In this document: positions 37,497 to 46,414 of the stretch, piece by piece | Numbering within the stretch: the stretch's first letter is position 1 | Layout: each line of letters starts with the position of its first letter | DNA from: an uncultured Pelagibacteraceae bacterium | GTDB lineage: Bacteria; Pseudomonadota; Alphaproteobacteria; Pelagibacterales; Pelagibacteraceae | Length of the DNA stretch: 61,827 bases | Assembly (NCBI GenBank): GCA_902558225.1 | Contig: CACEDG010000004.1 | Coordinates: 1-61,827 of the forward strand | Direction of reading: 5' to 3' | The notes under the pieces: generated by a model | What the model was told of the DNA's origin: nothing | Database searches by the model: none | Seen by the model: the letters and a program-made list of their open reading frames with translations, nothing else | Made by a program: the position numbers and the translations under genes

Positions 37497-39602
37497 ATGA
37501 ACTCAACTATTGAAACGATTCTTTTATACACAATTGCTGCTGGATTTTTATCAATTGTTTATGGATATTTTACTGGAAAAAATATTTTAAACTCAAGTGC
37601 AGGTAATTCTAAAATGCAGGACATTGCATCGGCAATCCAAATAGGTGCAAAGGCTTATTTAGCAAGACAATATAAAACTATTTCAATTGTTGGAGTTGTT
37701 GTTTTAGTTATTGTTAGTATAGCTTTTAGTCCACTTGTAGGTTTAGGTTATTTAATTGGTGCAACATTATCAGGTATTGCTGGTTATGTTGGAATGTTAG
37801 TATCGGTTCAAGCTAATGTAAGAACTGCAGAAGCATCCAGAAAAGGATTAGCAAGTGGCCTATCTGTTGCATTTAAATCAGGTGCTGTTACTGGAATGTT
37901 GGTAGCAGGATTAGCTTTACTAGCTATAGCAGTCTATTATTACTTATTACTTAAATTTGATATTAATGAAAGAGAAATAGTTAATGCTTTGGTTGCCTTA
38001 GGATTTGGGGCGTCATTAATATCTATATTTGCTAGATTAGGTGGTGGTATATTTACAAAAGGTGCTGATGTAGGAGCTGACTTAGTAGGAAAAGTTGAGG
38101 CGGGAATACCAGAGGATGATCCTAGAAATCCAGCTGTTATTGCAGACAATGTTGGTGATAATGTTGGTGATTGTGCTGGTATGGCTGCTGATTTATTTGA
38201 GACTTATGCAGTAACGATAGTTGCTACTATGGTTTTATCATCAATTTTTTTTCCTGGTGATTTATCAATGATGATTTATCCATTAACGATTGGAGGCGCT
38301 TGCATCTTAACTTCTATTATTGGTACATTTTTTGTAAAATTAGGTAATAGCAAAAATGTGATGAATGCATTATATAAAGGATTTGTTGTTTCTGCCATTG
38401 CATCATTGATTATACTTTACCCAGTCACAGACTATGTTTTGGGTCTTGATAATTTTTACTCTCTAAATAATATTTCTTTTTCTGGGATAAGTTTATATTA
38501 CTGTGGTGTTATTGGACTAATTATAACAGGACTATTGATATGGGTAACAGAATATTATACTGGTACAAACTATAGACCTGTAAGAAGTGTTGCTAATTCA
38601 TCAACAACTGGCCATGGAACAAATGTAATTCAAGGTCTTGCTATCTCACTAGAAGCTACTGCTATACCAGCTTTAATAATAGTAGCTGGAATTCTACTTA
38701 CTAATAATATTGCAGGTTTGTATGGAATAGCCATTGCTGTTACGACAATGTTAGCTTTAGCAGGTATGGTTGTTGCTTTAGATGCTTATGGTCCTGTAAC
38801 AGATAATGCTGGTGGAATAGCAGAAATGTCAAAACTACCAAATAATGTTAGAAAAACTACAGATGCATTAGATGCTGTTGGAAATACTACTAAGGCCGTA
38901 ACAAAAGGTTACGCTATTGGGTCTGCTGGATTAGGGGCCTTAGTTCTTTTTGCAGCATATACTGAGGATATAAAACATTTTTCAAAAGAAGTTGGTTCAA
39001 AATTAGAAGGTATTGTTGTAACATTTGATTTATCAAACCCCTATGTAGTAGTTGGTTTATTAATTGGTGGAATGTTACCTTATCTGTTCGGTTCTATGGG
39101 AATGCAGGCTGTCGGTAGAGCAGGAGGTGCAGTAGTAATTGAAGTGAGAAGACAATTCAAAAAATATCCAGGAATTATGAAAAGAAAACAAAAACCTGAT
39201 TATGCGAAGTTGGTTGATTTACTTACAGTTGCTGCAATTAAAGAAATGATTATACCATCACTATTACCAGTTTTATCACCAATTGTTTTATACTTCATAA
39301 TACTTTCAATCGGTGGACAAGTTGCTGCCCTTGCTTCTGTAGGTGCTATGTTATTAGGAGTTATTATAACGGGTTTATTTGTAGCTGTCTCAATGACTGC
39401 AGGAGGTGGAGCTTGGGATAATGCAAAAAAATATATTGAAGATGGAAATCATGGAGGTAAGGGATCCGAGGCACACAAAGCAGCCGTAACTGGTGATACT
39501 GTTGGTGATCCTTATAAAGATACTGCTGGTCCTGCAGTTAATCCAATGATTAAAATTACAAATATAGTAGCTTTACTTCTTTTAGCTGTTATCGCTGGTT
39601 AA
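37497..39602 (+). CDS. hppA: Membrane-bound proton-translocating pyrophosphatase
   Basis: Pumps H+ using pyrophosphate hydrolysis (701 residues, about 16 membrane segments). The substrate loop [20 protein letters not shown] near residue 196 and [20 protein letters not shown] near residue 218 are intact. The GNTTKA motif near residue 460 has Lys where K+-dependent enzymes have Ala, pointing to the K+-independent proton pump. AAGG sits 6 nt before the ATG. The 3' end overlaps bamE by 14 nt on the other strand. Confidence 0.97.
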   Translation: MNSTIETILLYTIAAGFLSIVYGYFTGKNILNSSAGNSKMQDIASAIQIGAKAYLARQYKTISIVGVVVLVIVSIAFSPLVGLGYLIGATLSGIAGYVGMLVSVQANVRTAEASRKGLASGLSVAFKSGAVTGMLVAGLALLAIAVYYYLLLKFDINEREIVNALVALGFGASLISIFARLGGGIFTKGADVGADLVGKVEAGIPEDDPRNPAVIADNVGDNVGDCAGMAADLFETYAVTIVATMVLSSIFFPGDLSMMIYPLTIGGACILTSIIGTFFVKLGNSKNVMNALYKGFVVSAIASLIILYPVTDYVLGLDNFYSLNNISFSGISLYYCGVIGLIITGLLIWVTEYYTGTNYRPVRSVANSSTTGHGTNVIQGLAISLEATAIPALIIVAGILLTNNIAGLYGIAIAVTTMLALAGMVVALDAYGPVTDNAGGIAEMSKLPNNVRKTTDALDAVGNTTKAVTKGYAIGSAGLGALVLFAAYTEDIKHFSKEVGSKLEGIVVTFDLSNPYVVVGLLIGGMLPYLFGSMGMQAVGRAGGAVVIEVRRQFKKYPGIMKRKQKPDYAKLVDLLTVAAIKEMIIPSLLPVLSPIVLYFIILSIGGQVAALASVGAMLLGVIITGLFVAVSMTAGGGAWDNAKKYIEDGNHGGKGSEAHKAAVTGDTVGDPYKDTAGPAVNPMIKITNIVALLLLAVIAG

Positions 39603-40074
39603 TTTCTTTTCTTTTTTTGGCCCTCTGACCAAGAGGGTCATTTATCTTTTGTCTCATACTAGACATAAAATCATAAATAAATGATCTTTTAATTCCAGCT
39701 GTTTTAGTTGTTCCTTTTTCAATTTTGATATCTTTCATATCATCCATATTATAAAATTTTTTCTTTTTAAGAATTCCATATTTATCAATTTCTAAAACAA
39801 GTATATTATTTTCAAAAATTTTCATTTGACCTAAATTTTTCAATTCTGATTGAGTTTGCCTTCTTTCAATATATATCCAAACATCATTGTCAAATTTACT
39901 TATTGTAGAGGGATTTCCTAATGTATTAATGATATCATTTTTATTTGATGAATTAATTATCAATGTTTTTTGTTTTTTATCTAAAAAGGGGACACCGTGT
40001 TGTTTAACTACTTTTTTAAAAGAACAATTTGTAACTGTTAATGATAGAATAATTATATATAATATTTTTTTCAT
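39589..40074 (-). CDS. bamE: Outer membrane protein assembly factor BamE-like lipoprotein
   Basis: SmpA/OmlA family lipoprotein of 161 residues. A short signal peptide ends at lipobox LTVTNC (Cys17). The BamE core is [33 protein letters not shown] followed by [11 protein letters not shown]. Alphaproteobacterial versions are longer than the E. coli one, as here. It is divergent from the bc1-chaperone-like gene, and the two start codons overlap in a single CATG. Confidence 0.88.
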   Translation of the reverse strand: MKKILYIIILSLTVTNCSFKKVVKQHGVPFLDKKQKTLIINSSNKNDIINTLGNPSTISKFDNDVWIYIERRQTQSELKNLGQMKIFENNILVLEIDKYGILKKKKFYNMDDMKDIKIEKGTTKTAGIKRSFIYDFMSSMRQKINDPLGQRAKKRKEINQR

Positions 40075-40540
40075 GAATAATAATTTCTTAAATATTTATA
40101 ACAATTTGGTAAAATACACTAGAAATAAAAATTTATATATATCTTTAAACCGTGGGGATAATTTTTCAGACAGATTGATACTTTTTTTACTGCATTTTGC
40201 TTTTTTTTTAAAAAATTTTAAAAGAAAAGAAAATAAAAAATTGCTTCAAGATTTATATGATTATATTTTCAGACAATTGGAATTAAGTATTCGTGAAATT
40301 GGATATGGCGACCAATCAATTAATAAAAAGATGAAAGATTACTTAAATCATTTTCATCATATGGTATCCGAAATTCATTTTTGGGATAATCTTGAAAAAA
40401 AGGAAAAAAATAAGACTATTTCATTTTTTTTAGAAGATTTTAAAAAAACTGATGAATTAGTTGATTATTTTAATCAATTTGATGAAGATTTATCAAAAAA
40501 AAATTTGAATTCTTTTTCAAAAAGTGTAATTAACGAGTAA
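40073..40540 (+). CDS. Ubiquinol-cytochrome c chaperone family protein
   Basis: A 155-residue protein of the CBP3-like ubiquinol-cytochrome c chaperone family. [17 protein letters not shown] near residue 33, followed by [37 protein letters not shown], is the recognisable block. Position next to bamE and before rpmF-plsX agrees with alphaproteobacteria, where a DUF177 gene usually intervenes but is missing here. The start ATG 40073 shares two bases with the bamE start codon; a TTG at 40106 is the alternative. Upstream frame extension reads antisense to bamE and was discarded. Confidence 0.72.
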   Translation: MNNNFLNIYNNLVKYTRNKNLYISLNRGDNFSDRLILFLLHFAFFLKNFKRKENKKLLQDLYDYIFRQLELSIREIGYGDQSINKKMKDYLNHFHHMVSEIHFWDNLEKKEKNKTISFFLEDFKKTDELVDYFNQFDEDLSKKNLNSFSKSVINE

Positions 40541-40542
40541 TT

Positions 40543-40725
40543 ATGGCTGTACCAAAACGAAAACAAACTCCGTCTAGGACTGGAATGAGACGATCAAAAA
40601 ATATGAAATTCTCTGCCAAGAATGTCATTGAAGACAAAAAGTCGGGTGAATTTCGATTATCTCATCATTTAGACCTAAAAACTGGTATGTATAAAGGAAG
40701 ACAAGTACTAGATCCAAAAGATTAA
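40543..40725 (+). CDS. rpmF: 50S ribosomal protein L32
   Basis: L32 (60 residues) beginning [18 protein letters not shown], the strongly conserved N-terminus. It lacks the zinc-binding cysteines, as is usual for alphaproteobacteria. Two nt after the previous stop and 17 nt before plsX; rpmF-plsX is a nearly universal pair. Confidence 0.96.
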   Translation: MAVPKRKQTPSRTGMRRSKNMKFSAKNVIEDKKSGEFRLSHHLDLKTGMYKGRQVLDPKD

Positions 40726-40742
40726 TAATCTACAATATTAAA

Positions 40743-41744
40743 ATGTCAGATTTAATAAAAATTGCAGTTGATGCAATGGGTGGTGACAATGCTCCCAAGA
40801 AAGTTATAGATGGAATTATTCACAATCACAAAAATTATAAAAAAAATTTTTTTATCATATTTGGAAATGAAAAAGAAATTATTCCTCATATAAATAATAA
40901 AATAGATAAAAAATTTTATAAAATAGTTAATACAGAAAATTATGTCAAAAGTACCGATAGTCCTTTAGAGGCAGCAAAAAAAGGTAAAGACACAAGTATG
41001 TGGCTTGCTGTAGAGAGTGTTAAAAATAAAGAGGCAGATATAGTCATCTCAGCCGGAAATACAGGAGCATTACTAGTGATAGCTAAATTAAATCTTAAGA
41101 TGATTGAAAATATTGATAAACCAGCTTTGTCTGCGTTATGGCCAAATAAGAAAGGTATGAGTGTAGTTTTAGATCTTGGTGCTAATATTGAATGTAGTGC
41201 AAAAAATTTGTTTGATTTTTCTATAATGGGTGCATCACTTTATAAATCACTTTATCCATCTGATATTCCTAGAGTTGCACTTTTAAATATAGGATCAGAA
41301 GAACTTAAAGGAAATGAAATCATTAAGGAAACTTTTCAAATATTAAATAACAAAAAATCAACTGATTTTAATTTTTCAGGATACATTGAAGGTAATGAAC
41401 TAATGAATGGCGAAGTTAATGTCATTGTTTCAGATGGTTTCACTGGAAATGTTGCATTAAAAACTGCAGAGGGAACAGCTAATTTTATAACTGATGAATT
41501 AAAAAAAGCCTTAGGTGGAACTTTAATAGGAAAGATTTCATCTTTTCTTAATATTACTAATTTAAGAAAGTTTAAAAAAAGACTAGACCCAAGATTATAC
41601 AATGGTGCAATATTTATTGGATTAAATTCTCCAGTTGTTAAAAGTCATGGAGGGACAGATTATATTGGTTTTTCAAATTCCTTAAATGTCTGTAGTAAAA
41701 TTGTAAGTGGAAATCTAATAGATAAAATAAAGAGTAATATTTAA
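40743..41744 (+). CDS. plsX: Phosphate acyltransferase PlsX
   Basis: Makes acyl-phosphate from acyl-ACP for PlsY (333 residues). IAVDAMGGDNAPKKVIDG at the N-terminus, SAGNTGALLVIAKL near residue 102, and VSDGFTGNVALKTAEG near residue 232 are characteristic. In most relatives fabH follows; here ihfA begins 3 nt later, so fabH is missing from this locus. Confidence 0.96.
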   Translation: MSDLIKIAVDAMGGDNAPKKVIDGIIHNHKNYKKNFFIIFGNEKEIIPHINNKIDKKFYKIVNTENYVKSTDSPLEAAKKGKDTSMWLAVESVKNKEADIVISAGNTGALLVIAKLNLKMIENIDKPALSALWPNKKGMSVVLDLGANIECSAKNLFDFSIMGASLYKSLYPSDIPRVALLNIGSEELKGNEIIKETFQILNNKKSTDFNFSGYIEGNELMNGEVNVIVSDGFTGNVALKTAEGTANFITDELKKALGGTLIGKISSFLNITNLRKFKKRLDPRLYNGAIFIGLNSPVVKSHGGTDYIGFSNSLNVCSKIVSGNLIDKIKSNI

Positions 41745-41747
41745 AAG

Positions 41748-42047
41748 ATGAGGATAAATTTAACTAAAAAAGACTTAGTTAATTTAGTTTATATGCAAAT
41801 AGGTTTTTCAAAGAGTATTTCAGAAAACCTTATTGATGAATTTTTCTCAATTATTATTTCAAATCTCAAAAAAGAGAAAAAAGTGAAAATTTCTAATTTT
41901 GGAACATTTTCGATAAGACAAAAAAAAATAAGAATTGGAAGAAATCCCAAAACAAAAGAAGAAAAAATAATATCAGCTAGAAAAGTTGTCCTATTCAAGC
42001 CCTCAAAAGAATTTAAAAATTTTTTAAATGATAATAATTATGAATAA
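41748..42047 (+). CDS. ihfA: Integration host factor subunit alpha
   Basis: HU/IHF family DNA-bending protein (99 residues). VKISNFGTFSIRQKKIRIGRNPKT near residue 45, with the intercalating-Pro arm, and VLFKPSKEFKNFLND are typical. The place after plsX and before a MerR gene supports the alpha subunit. It overlaps the MerR gene by 8 or 20 nt depending on which start is used there. Confidence 0.9.
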   Translation: MRINLTKKDLVNLVYMQIGFSKSISENLIDEFFSIIISNLKKEKKVKISNFGTFSIRQKKIRIGRNPKTKEEKIISARKVVLFKPSKEFKNFLNDNNYE

Positions 42048-42411
42048 AAATACAAATGCATATAAAACAATAGGGGAAGTCGTTAAGATATTAAAATTAA
42101 AATCTAAAAAAGGTGAAAACTTACCAACACATACAATAAGATTTTGGGAGAAATCTTTTAAACAAATCAAACCAAAAATATTGTCGGGAAATAGAAGATA
42201 TTATGATCAGAAAAATATTGATTTATTAAAAAAAATCAAATTTCTTCTAAAAGATCAAGGTATGACTATTAAAGGCGTAAAAAAGATATTAGATGATAAT
42301 CTAATTTTAAAACTTGACGAAAAATCAAATCAAACTATAAATTCAGAAAATTTTAGAAATAAGATTGTGAAAATTTCAAATTTGTTAAAAGATTTAAAAA
42401 CAAAAATATAG
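42040..42411 (+). CDS. MerR family transcriptional regulator
   Basis: A 123-residue MerR-type regulator. YKTIGEVVKILKL, then the characteristic THTIRFWEKSFKQIKPK and NRRYYDQKNIDLLKKIK, form the winged helix. No effector domain or metal cysteines follow; the C-terminus is a short coiled coil. The start is ATG 42040, overlapping ihfA by 8 nt; ATG 42028 is possible. ihfA-merR next to each other is a conserved alphaproteobacterial pair of unknown target. Confidence 0.88.
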   Translation: MNKNTNAYKTIGEVVKILKLKSKKGENLPTHTIRFWEKSFKQIKPKILSGNRRYYDQKNIDLLKKIKFLLKDQGMTIKGVKKILDDNLILKLDEKSNQTINSENFRNKIVKISNLLKDLKTKI

Positions 42412-42414
42412 TTT

Positions 42415-42606
42415 ATGCCAAAAAAAACACATATTAAAGTAAGATTGGTTCCAGAATCCAAACCTGATAGTTCTTTTTTTTATTACGTAAAAAAACCAGC
42501 TGGTGGTGAAAAGGCAAAAGTAAAATTAAAAGCAAAAAAATATAATCCCTCTACTAGAAAACATGAAGTTTTTATCGAAAAGAAGCTTCCACCTCATAGT
42601 AAATAA
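42415..42606 (+). CDS. rpmG: 50S ribosomal protein L33
   Basis: L33 (63 residues) with THIKVRLVPESKPDSSFFYYV and the C-terminal KKYNPSTRKHEVFIEKKL. No zinc cysteines (C-minus form). It is alone after the MerR gene and convergent with the chorismate mutase gene, with no space between the stops. Confidence 0.93.
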   Translation: MPKKTHIKVRLVPESKPDSSFFYYVKKPAGGEKAKVKLKAKKYNPSTRKHEVFIEKKLPPHSK

Positions 42607-42897
42607 TTATTTTTTTTTAAAATTTCTCTTTTCGTAATCAATATAAGACCAAATCATATTTTTCCATATACGATAAGTGATTTTAGGATCTATTTTGTTT
42701 ACTATAGATTTTTTTTTAATATTCTTAAGTATTATTTTAATTCTTTTTTTATCAATAATTTCTTTTTTTTTATCTTTTAGTTTTAGAACTTGATTTACAA
42801 GATATGTTCTTTTTTTGATAATCTTTATTAATGAGTTATCTAACTTATCTAATTCTGATCTGATTTTATTAAGTTTTTTTCTTTTTAATGGCGACAT
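42607..42897 (-). CDS. Chorismate mutase (AroQ type)
   Basis: A 96-residue all-helical protein resembling the AroQ chorismate mutase. The N-terminal IRSELDKLDNSLIKIIKKRTYLVNQVLKLK carries the Arg that binds chorismate, and the Lys in VLKLKDKK fits the second ligand. The C-terminal helix KITYRIWKNMIWSYIDYEK is typical. It would send chorismate to prephenate for Phe/Tyr. Very lysine-rich, so similarity is moderate. Confidence 0.78.
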   Translation of the reverse strand: MSPLKRKKLNKIRSELDKLDNSLIKIIKKRTYLVNQVLKLKDKKKEIIDKKRIKIILKNIKKKSIVNKIDPKITYRIWKNMIWSYIDYEKRNFKKK

Positions 42898-42940
42898 TTA
42901 TATATTTGGATAATTTAAAAATTATTATATTTATCCCCAC

Positions 42941-43957
42941 ATGTATACAATAAATACAAAAATTAACAGTCAATTGTCAATTTGGTTAATTTCAATGTTT
43001 TGGATTATTTCTTTTATGATTGTTGTCGGTGGTTTAACAAGACTGACGGACTCTGGTCTCTCGATAACTGAATGGGAACTTTTTTCTGGATTTTTTCCAC
43101 CTCTCAGTCAACAAGATTGGATAATGTACTTCAATCTTTATAAAGAAATACCAGAATTTAAATTACAAAATTACAATATGACACTAAATGAATTCAAAAT
43201 TATTTTTTGGTGGGAGTGGGCGCACAGATTTCTTGGCAGATTAATTGGTATTGCATATCTTGTACCATTAATCTATTTTTCTTTTAAAATTAAGATTAGT
43301 AAATTATTAAATCTCTATTTCATTTTTTTACTTATATGTTTTCAAGGTTTTATTGGTTGGTATATGGTTAGCAGCGGATTAGTTGATAGAGTTGATGTTA
43401 GTCACTTTAGATTATCAGCACATTTACTAATGGCTTTTCTAATTTTATCTTTAATTTACTGGAACTATTTAAAACTAAATAAGGTAAGAAATATTACAAA
43501 TAGATTAAACATATCTATTCCATTATCATTATTAATTTTAATTTTTTTACAAATTTCAATTGGTGCTTTTGTTTCTGGTATGGATGCTGGTAAGATTTAT
43601 AATTCTTGGCCTTTAATGGGAAATTCATATTTTCCTAATGACAACAAATTGAATAGCTTATTTCATCTTACTGCTTTTAATGATCCATCACTGGTACAAT
43701 TTATTCATCGTAATTTAGCATATTTGATAGGTATTTTTTATATTTTAATATTTTATAAAATTTATAAAGATAAAATGTACGATTTATATAGATCTATAAA
43801 TTTTTTAGGAATTTTTATTATTCTTCAAATTATATTAGGAATTTTTACAATTTTATATGGTGCACAAATTTATATTGCATCTATGCACCAAATAAGTTCA
43901 ATTTTTTTAGTAAGTTCTTGTGTTTATTTCTTTTTTATAAATACTAAAATCAACTAA
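42941..43957 (+). CDS. ctaA: Heme A synthase
   Basis: COX15/CtaA family membrane protein (338 residues, about eight hydrophobic segments) that oxidises heme O to heme A for cytochrome aa3. VGGLTRLTDSGLSITEWELFSGFFPP near residue 30, EWAHRFLGRLIGIAYL near residue 91 and the second histidine pair (HRNLAYLIG, ASMHQISS) are the family heme ligands. TATATT lies 9 nt before the ATG. The 3' end overlaps convergent metY by 8 nt. Confidence 0.94.
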   Translation: MYTINTKINSQLSIWLISMFWIISFMIVVGGLTRLTDSGLSITEWELFSGFFPPLSQQDWIMYFNLYKEIPEFKLQNYNMTLNEFKIIFWWEWAHRFLGRLIGIAYLVPLIYFSFKIKISKLLNLYFIFLLICFQGFIGWYMVSSGLVDRVDVSHFRLSAHLLMAFLILSLIYWNYLKLNKVRNITNRLNISIPLSLLILIFLQISIGAFVSGMDAGKIYNSWPLMGNSYFPNDNKLNSLFHLTAFNDPSLVQFIHRNLAYLIGIFYILIFYKIYKDKMYDLYRSINFLGIFIILQIILGIFTILYGAQIYIASMHQISSIFLVSSCVYFFFINTKIN

Positions 43958-45278
43958 CAGCCTTTAAATTACCTTTTGAAGATTTGTTTAAAGCTTGATC
44001 TAAGTCATCAATGATATCATCAATATGTTCAATCCCAATACAAAGTCTTACATAACTTTGGGTCACACCAGAGGCTGCTAATTCTTTTGCATTTAATTGA
44101 CTATGTGTAGTACTAGCAGGATGTATAGCCAAACTTCTTGCATCACCAATGTTTGCTACATGATAGAACATTTTTAATGACTCAATAAATTTTTTTCCAG
44201 CATCAATGCCACCTTTCAGTTCAATACCAACCATAGGTCCATTTCCGCCTTTAAGATATTGTTTTGCTCTGTCTGCAATTTTTTTTGTATGTTCTGTTGA
44301 ATATATAACTTTGGTGACCTCTTTATGCTTTTTTAAGAAATCAACTACCTTTTCAGCATTTTGACAATGTTGTTTCATTCTAAGTGCTACTGTCTCAAGC
44401 CCTTGAATAATTGCAAAAGCGTTATCTGGTGCTAAAGCAGAACCTAAATCTCTTAATAAACAAACTCTCGCTCTTACTGCAAAAGGAACGTTCGCACCTG
44501 TAAGTTCTGGAACAGCTTTTCCCCAAATAACACCACCGTAACTAGCATCTGGTTCATTAAATAAAGGTTGTCTTTTAGGATCAGCAGTCCAATCGAAGTT
44601 GCCACTGTCAACTATGCTTCCAGCAACAGCAGTACCGTGACCACCAATATATTTTGTTAATGAATGTATTACTACAGCAGCGCCATGCTCTATTGGCTTA
44701 CATATTACCGGTGCCGCTGTATTATCCACTATTAAGGGAATATTATACTTTTTTCCAATGTCAGAAACTTCTTTGATTGGAAATACTCTTAAATAGGGGT
44801 TAGGTAATGTTTCACCATAAAAAGCTCTAGTTTTATCATCTATAGCTTTTTCAAAATTTTTTGGATCACTTGGATCAGCATACCTAATTTCTATTCCTAA
44901 TTTACTTAAAGTGTGAGTAAATAATGAAACTGTACCACCATAAAGATCTGTAGAGCTAACAATATTGTCACCGGATTGAGCAACATTAAGAACTGCAAAA
45001 CTTGAGGCAGTTTGTCCAGACGAAACTGTCAAACAAGATAATCCACCTTCTAATGCTGCAACTCTTTTTTCTAAAACATCATTAGTGGGGTTCATTATTC
45101 TTGTGTAAATATTTCCAAATTCTTTTAATGCAAATAGATTTGCTGCATGTTCAGTGCTTTGGAATTGATATGATGTTGTTCTATATATTGGCACAGCAAC
45201 AGCCTTAGTTGCAGGATCACTTCTATAATCACCACCATGTATGGCAATGGTTTCAGGATTGTTTCTTTTTTTACTCAT
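43950..45278 (-). CDS. metY: O-acetylhomoserine aminocarboxypropyltransferase (sulfhydrylase)
   Basis: PLP enzyme that makes homocysteine from O-acetylhomoserine and sulfide (442 residues). ETIAIHGGDYRSDPATKAVAVPIYRTTSYQ-type start, LEGGLSCLTVSSGQ near residue 75 and the PLP lysine in VIHSLTKYIGGHGTA near residue 208 are present. An AAGGAG ribosome site is at 45283-45288, four nt from the ATG. Upstream lies a tandem SAM-II/SAM-V riboswitch, so expression should fall when S-adenosylmethionine is plentiful. Confidence 0.95.
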   Translation of the reverse strand: MSKKRNNPETIAIHGGDYRSDPATKAVAVPIYRTTSYQFQSTEHAANLFALKEFGNIYTRIMNPTNDVLEKRVAALEGGLSCLTVSSGQTASSFAVLNVAQSGDNIVSSTDLYGGTVSLFTHTLSKLGIEIRYADPSDPKNFEKAIDDKTRAFYGETLPNPYLRVFPIKEVSDIGKKYNIPLIVDNTAAPVICKPIEHGAAVVIHSLTKYIGGHGTAVAGSIVDSGNFDWTADPKRQPLFNEPDASYGGVIWGKAVPELTGANVPFAVRARVCLLRDLGSALAPDNAFAIIQGLETVALRMKQHCQNAEKVVDFLKKHKEVTKVIYSTEHTKKIADRAKQYLKGGNGPMVGIELKGGIDAGKKFIESLKMFYHVANIGDARSLAIHPASTTHSQLNAKELAASGVTQSYVRLCIGIEHIDDIIDDLDQALNKSSKGNLKAVS

Positions 45279-45301
45279 TTTACTCCTTTTTTAGTACTTT
45301 T

Positions 45302-45340
45302 GCTTTATGCAAGGCGCACAATAAAGTTCAAATGCCTACC
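45302..45340 (-). promoter_or_regulatory. SAM-V riboswitch aptamer upstream of metY
   Basis: Read on the minus strand, stem AGGC/GCCT (45334-45337 with 45312-45315) encloses a loop containing CTTTAT, which can pair with ATAAAG (45303-45308) just downstream, giving an H-type pseudoknot. It ends about 14 nt before the AAGGAG at 45283-45288. This is the layout of SAM-V, a class described in SAR11 bacteria before metY and thought to act on translation. Pairing was found by eye; no covariance search was run. Confidence 0.8.
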
Positions 45341-45357
45341 GAATTTGTATGATGATT

Positions 45358-45400
45358 TCCTCTTTAGCTGTAAGCCCGCAATAGGAACAAATCGGCTTAA
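45358..45400 (-). promoter_or_regulatory. SAM-II riboswitch aptamer upstream of metY
   Basis: On the minus strand, AAGCC/GGCTT form P1 around GATTTGTTCCTATTGCG, which closely follows the SAM-II core (GATTTaaCCgtATTGCaa). The 3' side has AGCTAAAGAGGA; AGGA can pair with TCCT of the loop to form the pseudoknot. It lies directly upstream of the SAM-V element. Tandem SAM-II/SAM-V before metY is reported for Candidatus Pelagibacter. No clear intrinsic terminator is visible between the two aptamers. Confidence 0.82.
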
Positions 45401-45402
45401 TC

Positions 45403-45430
45403 AATATAACAAAAAAAAGGCTTAAAACAA
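45403..45430 (-). promoter_or_regulatory. Putative metY promoter
   Basis: On the minus strand TTGTTT (45425-45430) and TATATT (45403-45408) are 16 nt apart. Transcription would start about 45396-45400, right at the first base of the SAM-II P1 stem, which supports the assignment. The spacer contains a run of eight T. Confidence 0.5.
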
Positions 45431-45481
45431 TATAAATATCAATTTGACTTTGATCTTATTAATAGTATTAATCCTCGCACA

Positions 45482-45940
45482 ATGACAAAATTCCTTAAAA
45501 AAGATCAATTATCATCTAATTGGTATGAAATAGATGCTAAAAATGCAGTAGTAGGTAGACTAGCTACTGTAATATCGAAGATTATAAGAGGAAAAAATAA
45601 AACAACTTTTACACCACATATGGATGATGGTGATTTCGTAGTTGTAAAGAATATTGAACAAATAAAATTTACGGGAAAAAAATTTCAAAATAAAAAATAT
45701 TATAGACACACAGGACATCCTGGAGGAATAAAAGAAACAACACCAGAAAAGCTTTACGAAAAAAAACCTGGTGAAGCTTTAAAACTTGCTGTGAAACGAA
45801 TGTTACCTGGAGGAGTTCTGGGGAAAAAACAATTAACAAAATTAAAAATTTATTCTGGAAACACTCATCCTCATTCAGCTCAGAATCCAAAAATTATAGA
45901 ATTAAATAAACTTAACAACAAAAATATTGTAAGAAATTAA
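45482..45940 (+). CDS. rplM: 50S ribosomal protein L13
   Basis: L13 (152 residues) with NWYEIDAKNAVVGRLATVIS near residue 13, the KFTGKKFQNKKYYRHTGHPGG block, and VKRMLPGGVLGKKQLTKLKIY. It is divergent from metY with about 200 nt between them, and is followed by rpsI after 1 nt, the universal L13-S9 pair. Confidence 0.97.
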   Translation: MTKFLKKDQLSSNWYEIDAKNAVVGRLATVISKIIRGKNKTTFTPHMDDGDFVVVKNIEQIKFTGKKFQNKKYYRHTGHPGGIKETTPEKLYEKKPGEALKLAVKRMLPGGVLGKKQLTKLKIYSGNTHPHSAQNPKIIELNKLNNKNIVRN

Positions 45941-45941
45941 T

Positions 45942-46379
45942 ATGGAAAATTCTACAGTAACTTCTAAATCGTCAAAATTGAAATTAGACTTTAAAGAAAG
46001 TAAATACGCAACAGGTAGAAGAAAAACCTCAATTGCAAAAGTTTGGCTAAAAAAAGGTTCGGGGAAAATATATGTAAATGGTAAAATTTACAGTGATTAC
46101 TTTGCAAATGATAATCACAAAATGCAAATTACCCGTCCTTTTGAAATTATTAACCAACCAACTGAATATGATGTTAGATGTAGTGTAAAGGGTGGTGGCC
46201 CAACAGGTCAAGCTGGAGCTATGGTGCATGGTATATCAAAAGCATTAGTTTTATTTGATGAAAATTTTAAGATATCTTTAAAAACTGAGAAATTAACAAC
46301 GAGAGACTCCAGGGCTGTTGAAAGAAAAAAACCTGGTAGAAGAAAAGCTAGAAGAAGCTTCCAATTTTCTAAAAGATAA
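45942..46379 (+). CDS. rpsI: 30S ribosomal protein S9
   Basis: S9 (145 residues). YATGRRKTSIAKVWLKKGSGKI near residue 22 and the P-site-reaching C-terminal KKPGRRKARRSFQFSKR are diagnostic. The N-terminal extension of about 20 residues is common in alphaproteobacteria. A T-rich stretch follows the stop, but there is no hairpin. Confidence 0.97.
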   Translation: MENSTVTSKSSKLKLDFKESKYATGRRKTSIAKVWLKKGSGKIYVNGKIYSDYFANDNHKMQITRPFEIINQPTEYDVRCSVKGGGPTGQAGAMVHGISKALVLFDENFKISLKTEKLTTRDSRAVERKKPGRRKARRSFQFSKR

Positions 46380-46402
46380 TTTTTTTTTTAATTTTAAACT
46401 GT

Positions 46403-46408
46403 TATAAT
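46403..46408 (+). promoter_or_regulatory. Putative -10 box of argC (leaderless)
   Basis: A perfect TATAAT ends six nt before the argC ATG (46415). A start from here gives an mRNA beginning at the initiation codon. The region 5' to it is an A/T run with no clear -35. Confidence 0.45.
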
Positions 46409-46414
46409 AAATAA

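Noticed and set aside
39887-40072. Upstream extension of the bc1-chaperone-like frame
   Set aside because: It is antisense to bamE and has no family-like residues.
46380-46400. T-run after rpsI as an intrinsic terminator
   Set aside because: No hairpin precedes it, so it cannot be called a rho-independent terminator.
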